Positions 46,628 to 58,239 of a DNA stretch of 64,000 bases are shown here, one piece after another. How positions within the stretch are numbered: position 1 is the stretch's first letter; every line of letters begins with the position of its first letter. The notes under the pieces are model-generated. The model saw only the letters and a program-made list of their open reading frames with translations. It was not told the DNA's origin and ran no database searches. This DNA comes from Epiperipatus broadwayi. Lineage: Eukaryota > Onychophora > Udeonychophora > Euonychophora > Peripatidae. Made by a program: the position numbers and the translations under genes. The stretch is taken from the NCBI GenBank assembly GCA_028023455.1, contig JAQFVV010000111.1, forward strand, positions 2,549,909 through 2,613,908, written 5' to 3'.

Positions 46628-48879
46628 GAAATGCTAACAAAATAATAATAATCATTAAAGCTTTTTTTGGTTGAAATGAAAGTTTATTTATAGTCTGTAT
46701 ATGACATATCTTAGTCATGTACTAAACAATGATGATGACTGGTATATGTATAAATATTGATAAACATATAATAAGTTTCTGCAGGAAGATAAATATTAAT
46801 TTGGATCCAATTTAGCAGCATTTCAAAGTTTTCAGCAGCAGCTAATGACACTGCTGACAATATTACATATGAGAATTCTTCATTATGATGCTAAACTTTT
46901 ATTACAACAGATGTATAGTGATAATTTATTACCTAAGTCATTAGATATGTTCAAGCATTTGTTCTGAGTTTTTTTAAAAGCCATTTACAAAGCACATAAC
47001 TAATCAGTTTATAAAATCCATTTAAATTCACGTAAGTTTATTGATAACATATTTTTTTTTTAAAAAAATTCAACTGCAAACCAGAACAATAAAAAGAAGA
47101 AAGTCACCATTCCTTTTATCAGCACATTTAGAGATAACTTCATAGTTCATTAAATTATATGTTACACATTTGTTTCTTATTTTCAGATACAAATGGTTAG
47201 ATAAATATTTTAATAATAATAATAATAAAACAGGTTAAAATATATTATCCGCACACATCCTACCATTTAAACTTCATTCCCTTATAGTTAGCAAAAATTA
47301 TTAATAAAGAGTCTCTGATGTGTCCAATGAAAAAGTTCAACAAAAATTTCCCAAAATAATAAAATCCATCCATTTCAATTACTTCTTTAATATTAGAATT
47401 AAGATTTAAGTAAAATAGTTTTGAAATGTAAACAGGCATTTTCATTACTTCTTTAATATTAGAAATTAAACTTAAATAGTTTATAATATAGGCACACCTA
47501 TGCATTTCAAATGATGACTTTAGAATTTAAACCATTCAGCTAAAAGCAAAGAAAAATGTACCTTGTCTTTACTGTTGTTTATGTTTTCATATTATTTCCT
47601 TATTTTTCGCAGTAAATTTTGTGAGCTGTTTTACATCCAGAAAAGCAATAATAACCTTTACTTTAGACCTTGGGCCATGGATGAATCAACTGGTAGAAAT
47701 GAAATTGTACTAATAAAAACTTTTATTGGGAGAGAAATGATGAAATCAGAAAGCAAAGTGAAATAAAGTAAGAAGTCAACTTTTTGTAAAAATATTTTCC
47801 TTTTTATATATCAAATTATTACCCAAGTATCTGTTCTTCCAATAATCCAAGATCATTTGAAAGTTCAAAGGTCTCTAGAAACAGAATTGCTCCACACATT
47901 GCACTGAAATTAATTAACAAAAAATATGCAAAAAATTTCTTATCTTGAAAAAGAAAGGGGAAAAAAGCCTTTTGTCTTTTTTTTTTTTAAAAAAAATTAA
48001 ATTGAACTAAGAATAAAATATTTTGTATTTCTAAAGCAACAGAATAAAACTAATGATAATTATTTTAGCAAATAAAATATTTAATAGTATATTTGTGATT
48101 AATAATCTACTAGTCCAGTGATCCATTGATTCACTTAAATTGTAACTAAGCTGGTTATTCAAGCTATTGGTTATGAAATCAAATATTTTGCTATGAGACA
48201 TGATATTTGGTAGTACAATGAAGTATATGAATGAGAAATGAAACTGAAAGATAGCACAAGCATACATGAACATTTACAAATACTATACCACAGGTACTAA
48301 ACTGATCTGACTTTAATGAAAGTTTCTATGATGATGAATCAAACATATTGCACTATTTCTACTATGGTTTAAAATATTAGAAGCAAATAAACCAGAGAAT
48401 CATCTAAACAAATATCAATACTGTTCTGTTGATGAATAAAATGAACTGGAATCAACTTAAACTAAACGGACAACTTCTGTGACAAGCCATCCCCTTTCTA
48501 TTATTAATTACTCACTAAAGAAAAATATTAAACATCTCAAAACTTTCAAATTATATCTATAAGTGCTTTTAAACATAGTTTTAGATCATTAATAAAAAAA
48601 AATTTAAATTTCAGGTTATTTCATCTTTTTTAGTAAGATGCTATAAGCTGTTACTGAAACAAAGTTACATAATTAAAATTAATATTTCTGGTGTCTATCC
48701 AGAAGGTTACAATATATATAAATATATCACTAAACAATTCTGCTATAAATTAATGTGCACATCCTTATGTATATATCATATTTAGTATGTCTACATAATT
48801 TTTTATATATATAATAAAGCAATGAATTTAAAATATCATCTACACAATTTTTCTTTTCAAAATAGTTCATAATTTTCCA
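46628..48879. other. A+T-rich stretch without a recognised gene
   Basis: A repeated phrase, CATTTCAATTACTTCTTTAATATTAG-like, occurs at 47370 and 47440 (about 70 bases apart). Only short frames otherwise. Confidence 0.45.
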
Positions 48880-49145
48880 TATATGTAAATGAATATACCA
48901 AACTTCTTTTTAAAAACTTTTTTTATATAACTATAATAAAAATAAAAATACACTCCAATGTTTTGACTATTTTATAATATAGTCTTTTTCAAGGAACACT
49001 AAAAATAAAATAAAAATACAAATAAATAATAATAAATATCACGTAATAGAAACAAATGCAAAAACATTAAAAAATATTAAAAATTATTTTTACCTCAACA
49101 CATTTTCTATTACAAACAATCTGAACTTGATCAAACTTTTTACAT

Positions 49146-49331
49146 TTATATAATCCAAAAATATCCGAAAAAAAAAATTAACAAATCTATTATTTTCTTT
49201 TCTATTAACATTCTATTTAATTCAGGTTTAATTTTACTAATATAAATTCCTTTCTTTATTAATCTTTCATGGTATGACTTTATACATTCTAAAGGTTTTA
49301 TTTCAAAATCTTTATGTTTAAATTTATTCAT
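49146..49331 (-). pseudogene. Possible GIY-YIG endonuclease C-terminal fragment (Penelope-like)
   Basis: The minus-strand frame contains HERLIKKGIYISKIKPELNR, which resembles the conserved (I/L)K-E-x-I-Y-I-x-K-x-K-P-x-L-N-R stretch near the end of the GIY-YIG nuclease of Penelope-like retroelements. The right arm of the palindrome repeats it on the plus strand at about 49370-49480, with changes. No upstream GIY or YIG residues are visible, so assignment rests on this one motif and on context. Confidence 0.4.
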
Positions 49332-49629
49332 ATGAGAAAAATTCTGTTATTTATAATCATATAAATAAATTTAGAATGTATAAAATCATACCATAAAAGA
49401 ATACTAAAGGAAGTAATTTACATTAGTGAAATCAAACCTGAATTAAAAAGAATGTTAATAGAAAAGAACATAATAGATTTGTTGATTAAATGTTTTTAGA
49501 GTATTTTTGGATGGGTATATAAATGTAAAGAATTTCATTAAATTGAGATTGTAATAGAAAAGGTATTGAGGTAAAGATAATTTTTTTAGTATTTTTGCAT
49601 TTGTTTGGAATATGTGATATTTATTATTA

Positions 49630-49895
49630 TAATAATAATAATCAGCCATTAAGCTAATGCACATGCACTTTGTGGATTTTTAACTATGAATGCTCTCACT
49701 TCCAAACACAAGATAAAATCTTTGTGAAAAGATAGAATGAATCTATCTATTTTTTCTACCCAAATATTGATGTATGGGCAAATCTTAAGTGTTTACGAAT
49801 AGTTAAAAATTCACAAAATGCATGTGCATTAACTTAATGGCTGATTATTATTATTACAGTTTAAAAACATCGCACTATATAAAATAAATATCTCA
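49630..49895. mobile_element. Palindromic snapback element A7, nested
   Basis: Arms at 49630-49685 and 49803-49856 pair closely. GCACATGCAC (49659-49668) and TGCATGTGC (about 49819) mark the shared box. AACACAAGATAAAATC and GGGCAAATCTTAAGTG in the centre match A1. The tail AAACATCGCACTATATAAAA follows on the right. It sits inside one arm of the 48880-50130 palindrome and is therefore younger. Confidence 0.88.
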
Positions 49896-50130
49896 TTTAG
49901 ATATTTATTATTGTAAATAGAAATTATTTCACACTCTACTATTATGCGTTGATTTATGAATTAAAATTAGATATTTATTATTATATATTTGTATTTGTTA
50001 ATTTTTTAGTGTTACTTGAAAAAGACTATATTATAAAATAGTTGAAACATTGAGGTGTATTTTTATTTTTATTAGTCATATAAAAAACAAGTTTTTAAAA
50101 AAAAGTTTGGTGTATTCATTTACATATATG

Positions 50131-51005
50131 TATAATAAAGCATTAAATAACTTACTTTTCTGTTGAAAATTGCTTGACTTTTTTTTATATTTGAAAAACA
50201 AAATTTTTTTGTTTTAAAAAAAGCTTAACAAAACTATATTGTAAACTTTTTTATTTTATTTTAACTTAAATGAAACCAAGAAAATTGCATGCATTCCTTA
50301 GAGTTGCTGCCACTCATTCATTGGAAATTAAAATTTATTTGTTTTCTTGTAAAATTGCAGGGAAACCAAATGGATTACATATGGATCATTCTTTGCAGTT
50401 CGACTTCCATTTTAAAATGGTGTACAGCATGGTAAAATTGGACAAAATTTCGATTTTTTATTAATATTTATTATAAAAAGTCTATTTATTTTTTTGTTCT
50501 GTTCAGTTTATTAGATTATATGAAGAAACCAAAGCTGTAAATGTTTGGAATGGACAAATTTAATAATAAAATGGATTCAACATGCTTTGAAAATTTTGCA
50601 ATTTCAAGATCATCATCCCAAAAATAAACATTATATTGGATATTATAAATAAATATTAATTTTAGATTTTTTTATTATTTGATAAATATACAATTTATTA
50701 ATGTGTTTATGTTTGTAGTTGTGTCTCTGTGTAGTATGTAAATTATGCTTGTACTCGAATATAATGAAAGTAGTGATTTATGTACAATGTAATTTTGGGG
50801 CTCTGGTCCAAGTTTGAGGCAACCTTATTTTATAGCCATAATGACTCACAAAAGATTTAATAATTTATTAGTATATCTGTATTTGTATTAGTTGTACTAG
50901 CATGTCTGTTTGTATAAAAAGTAATGATTTTTCCACATCTATAAAAGTAGACTATTGTTTAGCAGTGCAATGTAAATTTTAAGTCTGTTTATCAGATGCA
51001 CAGAA
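50131..51005. other. A+T-rich stretch without a recognised gene
   Basis: A 64-codon plus-strand frame (50270-50464) has no recognisable motif. It could be decayed piggyBac sequence upstream of the fragment at 51006, but I cannot show that. Confidence 0.4.
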
Positions 51006-51430
51006 GTTGCAATTGATGAAGCAATCACAAAATTTACTGGGCATAGTACCATGTGAAAATATAAACTTTTACAGCCAGTAAAGAGAGGTTTCAAGTGGTG
51101 GGTGTATCATGATAGCCACAATGATTATGCATACCACATGAAATTGTATGCAGCAAAGAATCAAATCCAGATTCTTGCCTATGCCTTGGCATGCATGCTG
51201 TGGAATCAGTAGTTTTGTCACATCTTGCATCACATTTTTTCAAATCAGTTAGCAAATGAACTATATGCAAATAAATTATATCTCTGTGGGTCAATAAATA
51301 TAACAAGATAGCATCACTGGTGTGCACAAAAAGTATAAAATGAAGAGAGAGGACTCACTTTATCATTGATAAAGATGGTGTCATTCATTTTATAGTTTTG
51401 GATAGACCAGAAGCCAATTGCTATAATTAC
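51006..51430 (+). pseudogene. piggyBac-type transposase fragment, broken
   Basis: Starting at 51006 the plus strand reads VAIDEAITKFTGHSTM, a stop, then PVKRGFKWWVYHDSHN and YHMKLYAAKN. After frame changes come HHIFSNQLANELYANKLYLC, then MKREDSL near 51340 and IIDKDGVIHFIVLDRPE near 51360-51410. These match, in order, the DDE domain of PGBD4-like piggyBac transposases: D-E-A...K-F-x-G-R, K-P-x-K-R-G-x-K, the Y-x-G-K region, D-N-x-F-T-S, Y-x-x-G-T and M-K-R-G. The Asp of the first motif is kept. Several stops and frameshifts make it dead. No TTAA-flanked ends were found. Confidence 0.82.
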
Positions 51431-52873
51431 AAATTTATATCTTCCTGGAACTGATTTACTTGTATTTTTTATTAGGAAGAATCTTTTTTTTTTATACATG
51501 CCTTGAGATTTTTTAACTTCTGGGGTTTAAGAAAATATGATGAAGTTCTGAAGCTATGGATTATCTCAGATAATATTTATATATGGTTTGAATAAGAAAT
51601 TTGTGAGGAATACAAAAAAAATATCAATAAAGGTGTAATTTTAAATTTAGTTAATAATAAATTATAAATTATGAACAAACAATAACGTAATAATTTTTTT
51701 GGATAAGGAAATTTCTTTTTTCCTTACCTTTTTAATGGTAAACACTACTTTTCTTAGCCTTATTTCCCCCTTAGTTTTTCTAATAATGTAAAACTTTTTG
51801 CTCTAATATTATTAAAACTTAAGTTATTGTGAAATAAATCAATTTTTAAAAAATTCAATATCTGTTGAATATTTTAAATTATTTGAAACATATTGAATTT
51901 TTAAGAACAATTTTTGAACTTGATATCAAAATATTCAAAATTTTCTGCCCCACTCTTCCATATCTGCAAAAGTAGCCCACCTATCTAAAATATTATTGTT
52001 CCCTATTACATTGGTAAAGATTTAAAAAATAATACAATATTTCCACAAATTATATTGAATTTAAATCTATTAAAGGACAATTTAAAAATATTATAACTTT
52101 AAATTAAAAGCAAAAAAAAATTTCTAAAAACAATTTTTAAATTTGATATCAAAATAGTCAATTTTTTTTCACTTTCCTCCATATTCAAAAAACTAGGTCA
52201 TCTACCTAAAATATTAGAATCTAATATTGCTTTGCCTGGTATATTTTATGTATCGAATTTGAACCAATTTTATTGAATTTAAATCTATTAAACCTCAATT
52301 TTAAATTTGTATTCTAACTTAAATAATAAAAGTGATTACAAAAGTTTCACACAAACATCCTAACAGAAACAAACAGATATTCTATCTTAAATAAAAACAT
52401 ATAAAAGTAAAGATTTCTGACAGTATTCATGGTATTATATGTATTTTGGAAAGTTTGTAAATGTTGTGTATTAAACTCAATGATTTGTTTTCTTATTTAC
52501 AATTATGAGTCTCTGTTGTTCAAACATATTACCGAAACAAATTTATAAACAACATTAAAAACTATATATATATATGATTATAACAATTAAATAGTTACAA
52601 TTCTATAATACACAAAATAACTGTTATATAATGTCTATTCTGCTGAACTATTTACATTAATTTCACACATGTTTGAGTTACTGATACTGTTTTTAAAATT
52701 TGTCCAATATATCCTTTAAAGTGTAATGTATACTTTTTAAAAATTATAATTACCAGTTTATTAGAAACATTATTTTTGGGTTGATACTGTAATTCTTAAG
52801 ATATGCTATCTTCTGACTTCCAATTTATTATATTTTTATTAAGTTAAATAATTTTACATTTGGGAAATGTATG
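51431..52873. other. A+T-rich stretch without a recognised gene
   Basis: Two passages around 51840-51960 and 52040-52170 resemble each other (TTGATATCAAAATA, AATTTAAATCTATTAAA and CC(A/T)CCTATCTAAAATATTA-like words), suggesting an old duplication of about 200 bases. No coding sequence. Confidence 0.45.
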
Positions 52874-53236
52874 TATTCAAGCACAAGTGCGTGTGCGGCG
52901 CAACTGCTCCCAAAAGCTGTAATACAAATACAAATAGCTAACTAAAAATATTAAAACAGCTGAGCACTTTCAAAGGATCTTGCCTTCATAATCATAGCTT
53001 GCTTATGTTTAAATTTATGCAAATATGCTAATTCCATCTTTTTGATAGAGAAAAACACGTGTCCTTCCTGTTTATGGCATCGCTGTCGCGAGAGATAAAT
53101 AAAGCCTCTTTGATCTTTCTTTTGAGGTCATGTCTCTCTCTACATACGATGGTAGGATTGTCCGGAATGCACTCGTGGTGACTTGTATTACAGCTTTTGG
53201 GAGCAGTTGCGCCGCACACGCACTTGTGCTTGAATA
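52874..53236 (-). mobile_element. Foldback element carrying a Penelope-like endonuclease end
   Basis: 52874-52927 and 53183-53236 are exact 54-base inverted complements (containing GCGTGTGCGGCGCAACTGCT). The 255-base centre and part of the right arm encode a GIY-YIG-type C-terminus on the minus strand. The arm thus duplicates coding sequence, which suggests an inverted partial copy of a Penelope-like element and not an ordinary terminal-repeat transposon. Confidence 0.65.
53028..53219 (-). pseudogene. GIY-YIG endonuclease C-terminal fragment, Penelope-like
   Basis: The 63-codon frame reads SCNTSHHECIPDNPTIVCRE, then RHDLKRKIKEALFISRD, then SDAINRK and finally TCFSLSKRWN before the stop. The order H...DNP-T-I-x-x-R-E-x-x-x-K-R-K-I-x-E-A-x-x-I...I-N-R is that of the last part of the GIY-YIG nuclease of Penelope-like elements, including the conserved Glu of K-I-K-E-A. 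A second copy at 62899-63045 ends with the related SCFPLSKRWIM. The N-terminal half with the GIY and YIG signatures is missing. Confidence 0.6.
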
Positions 53237-53600
53237 TATTTTTATTAGCATTTTTACTTCAGAACAAATTTTTTAACTGGCCAGAAGTTTTGTTACTTAA
53301 TAGTTCATCTCTAATGACTGCTAAATTTTATCAAGTTTCTGTAATTGGTTGGGAATTTTATTATTAAACAGTTAATTTCTTTTGATTGTGATGAATCCTG
53401 ATAAGGATTTGCAATCATAATACCGTGATGTTCAAACCAGAATAAGATAAAGTAATAAACAAAATGTATTACAGTACTATTTATATTCAATATATGATGG
53501 TTATAGTTATTTGTAAAGTATTAAACAATATTTTAAACTTAAAAAAGCTATTAAATAAATCGTTGAAAAGAAATGTTTAATTAAACCAAGTTAAAAAAAT
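53237..53600. other. A+T-rich stretch without a recognised gene
   Basis: No coding sequence, repeat or motif recognised. Confidence 0.45.
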
Positions 53601-54300
53601 AAAAGCTTTTAATTAGACTCATGTATATATTAATTAATTGAATAGATTTATGAATTACCTTACATGGAAATGAATTCCTAAGACTAATTAATTGTATGTG
53701 TAATTAAAAACTAAGATGAATTCCATTACAATATCAAACTTTAAATAATACGTGAATTAATTAAGTGAACTGATTAAAGCAAAAGTCAAATTACTTCAGA
53801 AAAGATAAGAAAAACAAATGAAAAGATTGATATAAAAAGCCAGAGAAAAAGGTCTGAACGCTTTTTTTCCTATGATGCTGCTTCTCTCACTGAAGCCTCA
53901 TGTTGTAGGGTAGTGAAGTTCATCATCAGTGGACTTTTACTTCCTGGATCTCAGCTCCTGGAGGTCACTAAGCTGACTAGTACTCTTAACATACCGTCTC
54001 TGTCATTGTTATTTTGAACGCCTCAAGAGACTCTTCGAGATTGTGTTATAAAGACTATAGATATTAGTGAAGATAAAGTGAATAATAGTTTACCTTAACT
54101 GTATAAACATTATTTGTTATTCAGTAGCTTTGTGAATTAGGCTCATTCAAATGCAGATTTTATATTTATGTTAAAAATCTGAATAGTAGCTTTTTTTTAA
54201 TTGTCAATAAATTGTTCTTGCTAAATATATATGTGCTGATATCTGTCGACTTTATTGTATATTTGTTTGCTGGTCAGCCAGTCATAGTTGGGGACACAGC
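53601..54300 (+). other. Promoter-like tract with TATA box and poly(A) signal; possible solo LTR
   Basis: TATAAAAA at 53831-53838 is followed by a G+C-richer stretch to about 54060 and, 370 bases on, by AATAAA (54206-54211) with a T-rich and GT-containing stretch after it. The tract ends near GTTGGGGACACAG. TATA, then R-like region, then poly(A) signal is the order inside a retroviral-type LTR. It could also be a small host transcription unit. LTR ends were not defined. Confidence 0.35.
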
Positions 54301-54703
54301 ATTATTCATTTAAATATTATACATTAAATATACTTATTTTGAATTTAAACTTGTAGGCATACATAAAAGATGTTAAAGTCTAATGTGACCTGTAAGTAAT
54401 CAAAGTAACTGATAAATTGCTTCAGTGGCTAGTTCCCACTTTTAAGTTGTAGATTACTTTTACATATTATCTATGGATGATTTTTTAAATACTGTATACT
54501 TTCATCATCTCTAGAGTCCATCTGGTCTTTTTTATCAACTGATTATTAATAGGGGAAAATGTTCTATTTATTGGTAAAACATTTACTTATTTTCTTGAAC
54601 TAAAGTCGACTAATTTGTTTTACTTTAATTAACTTTTCTTTAATTTATATAAATAATTATAAATTAATACACTGTACAGGATTACAGACACCTGCACATA
54701 TAT

Positions 54704-55157
54704 AATGTAATATATAAAGGATTCGAACTCAGACTTTCACACAACCCTCAGCTCTCCATGCTATCTCATATTGCTGACCCATCTGATCATACACATGTTG
54801 AAAAAGCAATCAATGTATTTCATGCTAAACCAGCAATAATCAGTTAGTCCAGATTACGTTCCATCATCAGATTTTCAATGAAATGGATGGCTGAAAAGTT
54901 GTAGGTTGGAGTAGTTTGAAGTCTGTCCATTAAAGTATGAAGATTGGCTATCTTAATATAAAGCTGAGCACTGATTGTATATATGTGTGGGGATAGTAAT
55001 CTGGACCAACGGATGATTGCTGGTTTAGCATGAAACACATATATTGATGATTATTTGTCTTTTCAACATGTGTATAATCAGATGGGTCAGCAATATAAGA
55101 TAGTATGGAGATCTGAGAGTCATGTGAATGTCTGAGTTCGGATCCCTTATATATTAT
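54704..55157 (+). mobile_element. Inverted-arm repeat family B, copy 3 (most complete)
   Basis: Arms at 54704-54800 and 55065-55157 face each other, sharing AATATATAA, CGAACTCAGAC, TGCTGACCCATCTGAT and ACACATGTTGAAAA. The interior matches B2. Within it, CGGATGA-TTGCTGGTTTAGCAT-GAAAC (55010-55036) is a hammerhead-like core with one core base changed (CTG to CGG). Confidence 0.75.
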
Positions 55158-55402
55158 AAATAATTATACTAAGTTATTTCATATAGTATTCAAATAAATT
55201 AATGATATGAACACATTTATTAATTCTTTTATTTATTAATACAAATTTATTAATATGTTAAGTGTATATGTAAATTTATATTTACATACAATTTTAAGTA
55301 TATGTAGAAGTAAATCCAAACCATGTAACACATAGTTAATGATCCTCTAATATATGAATACTACTAAATATCACACAAACACCATTCTTTATGCTTACAC
55401 AA

Positions 55403-55631
55403 AGGCTAACTCTCCTCACAGAAGCCACTCAGTGCAAGCCAGAATAATCAATGGATATAAGAATATTCCCAGACTAATTTCTTGCTTGTGGCTTTCAGGT
55501 GCAGAGCTCTTAGATCCAAGACTGTTCACTGATGAGTAGGCACTAGATAAGAATTTTATGCACAAACCTTCTTGCATCCATTGATTACTCTGGTTTGCAC
55601 TGATTGGTACCAGTGTGTGGCGAGTTTAGCC
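55403..55631. mobile_element. Repeat family C, copy 3
   Basis: Left arm GGCTAACTCTCC...CACTCAGTGCAAGCCAGAAT at 55403 and right arm ...CATCCATTGATTACTCTGG and TGTGGCGAGTTTAGCC ending at 55631. The interior is shortened. The hammerhead-like region survives only as a damaged trace on the minus strand, AAGCCACAAGC...TTAGTCTGGGAATATT. Confidence 0.7.
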
Positions 55632-57029
55632 TCAATGTATATATGTAACGGTATAATTAAATAATGTAATAAAACTATGAGTGAATGAAAATTCTGACTA
55701 CAATCCCTATAGATTCTTTATATTGAAAACAAATGTAACATTGAGGCATCCAAACGTAAATAAATAAATGATAATTATATGGTAATTTGATTGAAAGCCA
55801 AGTGACAGACTAATAATAGGTTCATTCAATTAACTAAGTCAAGATTTTAAATACTTTTAACTCTAGAATTTGCTACTCTTATCATTGTTCTAAACTAATT
55901 AACTTATTGGCAGTTTAATTTGAAGAACGTGTTGTTCTTGATTGATTTGTTAAAAATTTGTCAACAATTTGTTAATTCCATCCCCCCAAAAACAGGATAT
56001 AAACATCACGTGACCTCTAAATGTTCACTGATTATGTTTTGGTCACCATGCGTAAATCTATGTTGTAATGAAATGAAAAATCATAAAAATAAGATACATG
56101 GAACTTATAATAGCTGATGAAAAATTGAAAGGATTTAAACCAACCTTATGAATTTTTGTTTATTTATTTACTTATCAGTATAATCTAATCGCATTTTTCT
56201 TAGATAAAAAACATACATATATATATAATTTTTGTCTGTGCATACACTTTCCATAATAGACAATAAAAAGTAATATAACTTATTTAATATTTAAAAAAAT
56301 GTTTATTACGTATTGATGTTTATTAAGTATTGATGATATAAAACTTTAAGCTCTCCGCGGTAATTCTTTATTAGTGGAGGCATTTCTTTGTGATTGTTAA
56401 AAATATTAATTCTTTTAAGTACCTCACATCATACATTTAAATTTTTTTAATTATAATTGACAAAAGCTTTATAGGTTTTAGTAAATTAATAGCCTGAGAA
56501 AAATATAACATTTAAACATTTTCTTTGCCAAAACTTTAGATAAGTTTTAACCGGATTAAAATATATTCTAATAAAGAATAATATATTACATATTACGTAA
56601 TAATTATTTTTGAAAACTGTATATATAATCATAAATTAATTACACAGTGTTTAAACAATTCATCCCATCAAATTGCCCATTATTAAACCTATCAACATTA
56701 CACTAAAATAAAAAACGAGTTTTCCAGTATGGTTTCACGGCTTAAAACACATCATTCTGCAGCTGCGAAAGAATGTTAATATTCCATTGCGATATAAAAC
56801 TCAAGCATTTTAAATAACCAATGCACAGAGTTTAAAGTGTAAAATACTTGTGATATAATCCTGTCATACTCAATTCTGCTTTAGAATAATTTTCTATAAT
56901 ATGAGAATATTTAATAGCATAAAATCGTTTTGTGATTGTTTGTATTATGTTTGGTATTTGAAATAATGGAGTTAAATGCAATAAATTGAAGTATTCCTCA
57001 TGTGCTTGCACTGGTTGAAAGGATTGATT
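55632..57029. other. A+T-rich stretch without a recognised gene
   Basis: Short frames only (for example 55920-56117) with no motif. Nothing else recognised. Confidence 0.45.
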
Positions 57030-57414
57030 GTATAAATCAAGGGTCCCCAACCTTTTTGGACTTAAGAGCACATTCTATAATACCGTCCAGGTGGAGGGCA
57101 CCATTTATTTTTTCAATGTAAATTTATAGTTGGATATTGTTAATAATACACATAATGTAGAAAAAAAATATTTATTTCAAAAATAAAATTTTAACATATA
57201 ATTAACGTTTATATTTTTATGCTGTAAAAGTATAGTATGCCCTACAATTTGATTACAATGTAATACAATAATTTATAAAAAATTTAAAAAATTAAATTTA
57301 TTTATATCAGATAAATAATTTTTTATCATGTTTGGATAGTGGCGGGTACACATAAAATGATCTGTGGGCGCCATGGTGCCCGTGGGCATAGGATTGGGGA
57401 ACCCTGGTTTAAAT
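57030..57414. mobile_element. Non-autonomous hAT element with 8-bp target duplication
   Basis: The element 57038-57406 starts CAAGGGTCCCCAACC and ends, as complement, CAGGGTTCCCCAATCC, the terminal repeats of Charlie-type hATs. Flanking 8-mers GTATAAAT (57030-57037) and GTTTAAAT (57407-57414) match at 7 of 8 positions. At 369 bp it has no coding sequence and must have been moved by a transposase in trans. Its tips are related to, but not the same as, those of the hAT at 3630-6890. Confidence 0.9.
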
Positions 57415-57660
57415 CATGAAACAATTTTATTGAAGAGCTTGGTAGCTGGATATTTTAGAATAATGTTAAAGTTGATAAATTTACCAATAACATAGCTTTT
57501 TATATTACTAAATGTTTTGCTGATTTGTTTATTTTAGATTCAAATTTTATAAATTCATAATCATAATTATAAATTATACCCACATCACTTTTATAATATT
57601 AAACAGATTCTATGAAAGATAGAAACAATTTCTATCCCTTTTGCAACCTTTTATTTACAG
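57415..57660. other. A+T-rich stretch ending in a splice-acceptor-like tract
   Basis: The last 40 bases are pyrimidine-rich and end TTTATTTACAG, right before the possible exon at 57661. Confidence 0.4.
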
Positions 57661-57739
57661 GTTGAATATTATAGATGTCGGAATGCTGATTATGGCTGCC
57701 ATAAGCAAGAATTAAATTCAGCAGTAGGTTCAGAAAGGT
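57661..57739 (+). other. Possible internal exon, unknown gene
   Basis: A pyrimidine tract ending in CAG precedes 57661, and GTAATTTTTTTCC follows 57739, so both splice consensus signals are present around 79 bases. The first frame is open and reads VEYYRCRNADYGCHKQELNS, with a Cys pattern (YYRC...GC) loosely like FLYWCH/WRKY-type fingers. G+C is higher than the flanks. No partner exon was found within the window, so it may be chance or transposon-derived. Confidence 0.3.
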
Positions 57740-58110
57740 AATTTTTTTCCACTTATTGTTTCATCATTACTTGAAATTCAATTACACATTTAAAAAAAAG
57801 AATCAAAGTATAGATTATTGTTACCGAGAGAAAAAATGCAAATCACAAAAATTAATAGCAATATTAAATGTGAGTTCTGAAAATAGATTACCGGTAATCA
57901 AGAAAAACCATCATCAGAAAAAGTTTTAAAACTGATAATTAAAAAAAAAAAAGTCACAAGGCAAAAACAAATATTGATATTCTGGGTAAATCTCAAATTC
58001 TAAAATTGTGAGCAAAAGAAAAAAATATGTTTATGTTAAATCAAATCCAAAAAAGATTTTATATCACAAACTACTCTTTCATCACCCCTCCAAAATGCTA
58101 CTTGGGATGA
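57740..58110. other. A+T-rich stretch without a recognised gene
   Basis: No coding sequence or repeat recognised. Confidence 0.45.
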
Positions 58111-58239
58111 ACAAATGAAATTTTTTTTTTAAAGTGTCATAGCATCAGCCCGGACGCGAACCCGCAACCCGGGCAACTGCCTGCAAGTGCAAGGCGGTCA
58201 CGCTGACCTCTCAACCACCAATGCAAGACAAATAGAATT
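58111..58239 (-). mobile_element. tRNA-derived SINE, copy 5
   Basis: On the minus strand the body (58227-58123) has GGTTGAGAGGTCAGCGTGAC, a GGGTTCGCGTCC B box, GATGCTATGACA and an A-rich tail. The flanks ACAAATGAAATT (58111-58122) and ACAAATAGAATT (58228-58239) form the target duplication, differing at two positions. Confidence 0.85.

Larger units (their letters stand above)
48880..50130. mobile_element. Large palindrome of Penelope-like 3'-end fragments, interrupted by snapback A7
   Basis: 48880-49340 and 49350-50130 are inverted copies if the nested element at 49630-49895 is taken out. Both arms hold the same coding remnant and, further out, the motif TTGAAAAAGACTAT-loop-ATAGT(T/C)-(G/A)AAACATTG, a hairpin followed by GAAAC. 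Penelope-like elements often occur as inverted partial copies, which fits. The arms differ at scattered positions, so they have diverged since duplication. Confidence 0.6.

Noticed and set aside
50361-50431. Possible exon with CAG before and GTAAAA after
   Set aside because: The only open frame gives no recognisable protein, composition is like the flanks, and such weak signals are frequent in A+T-rich DNA.
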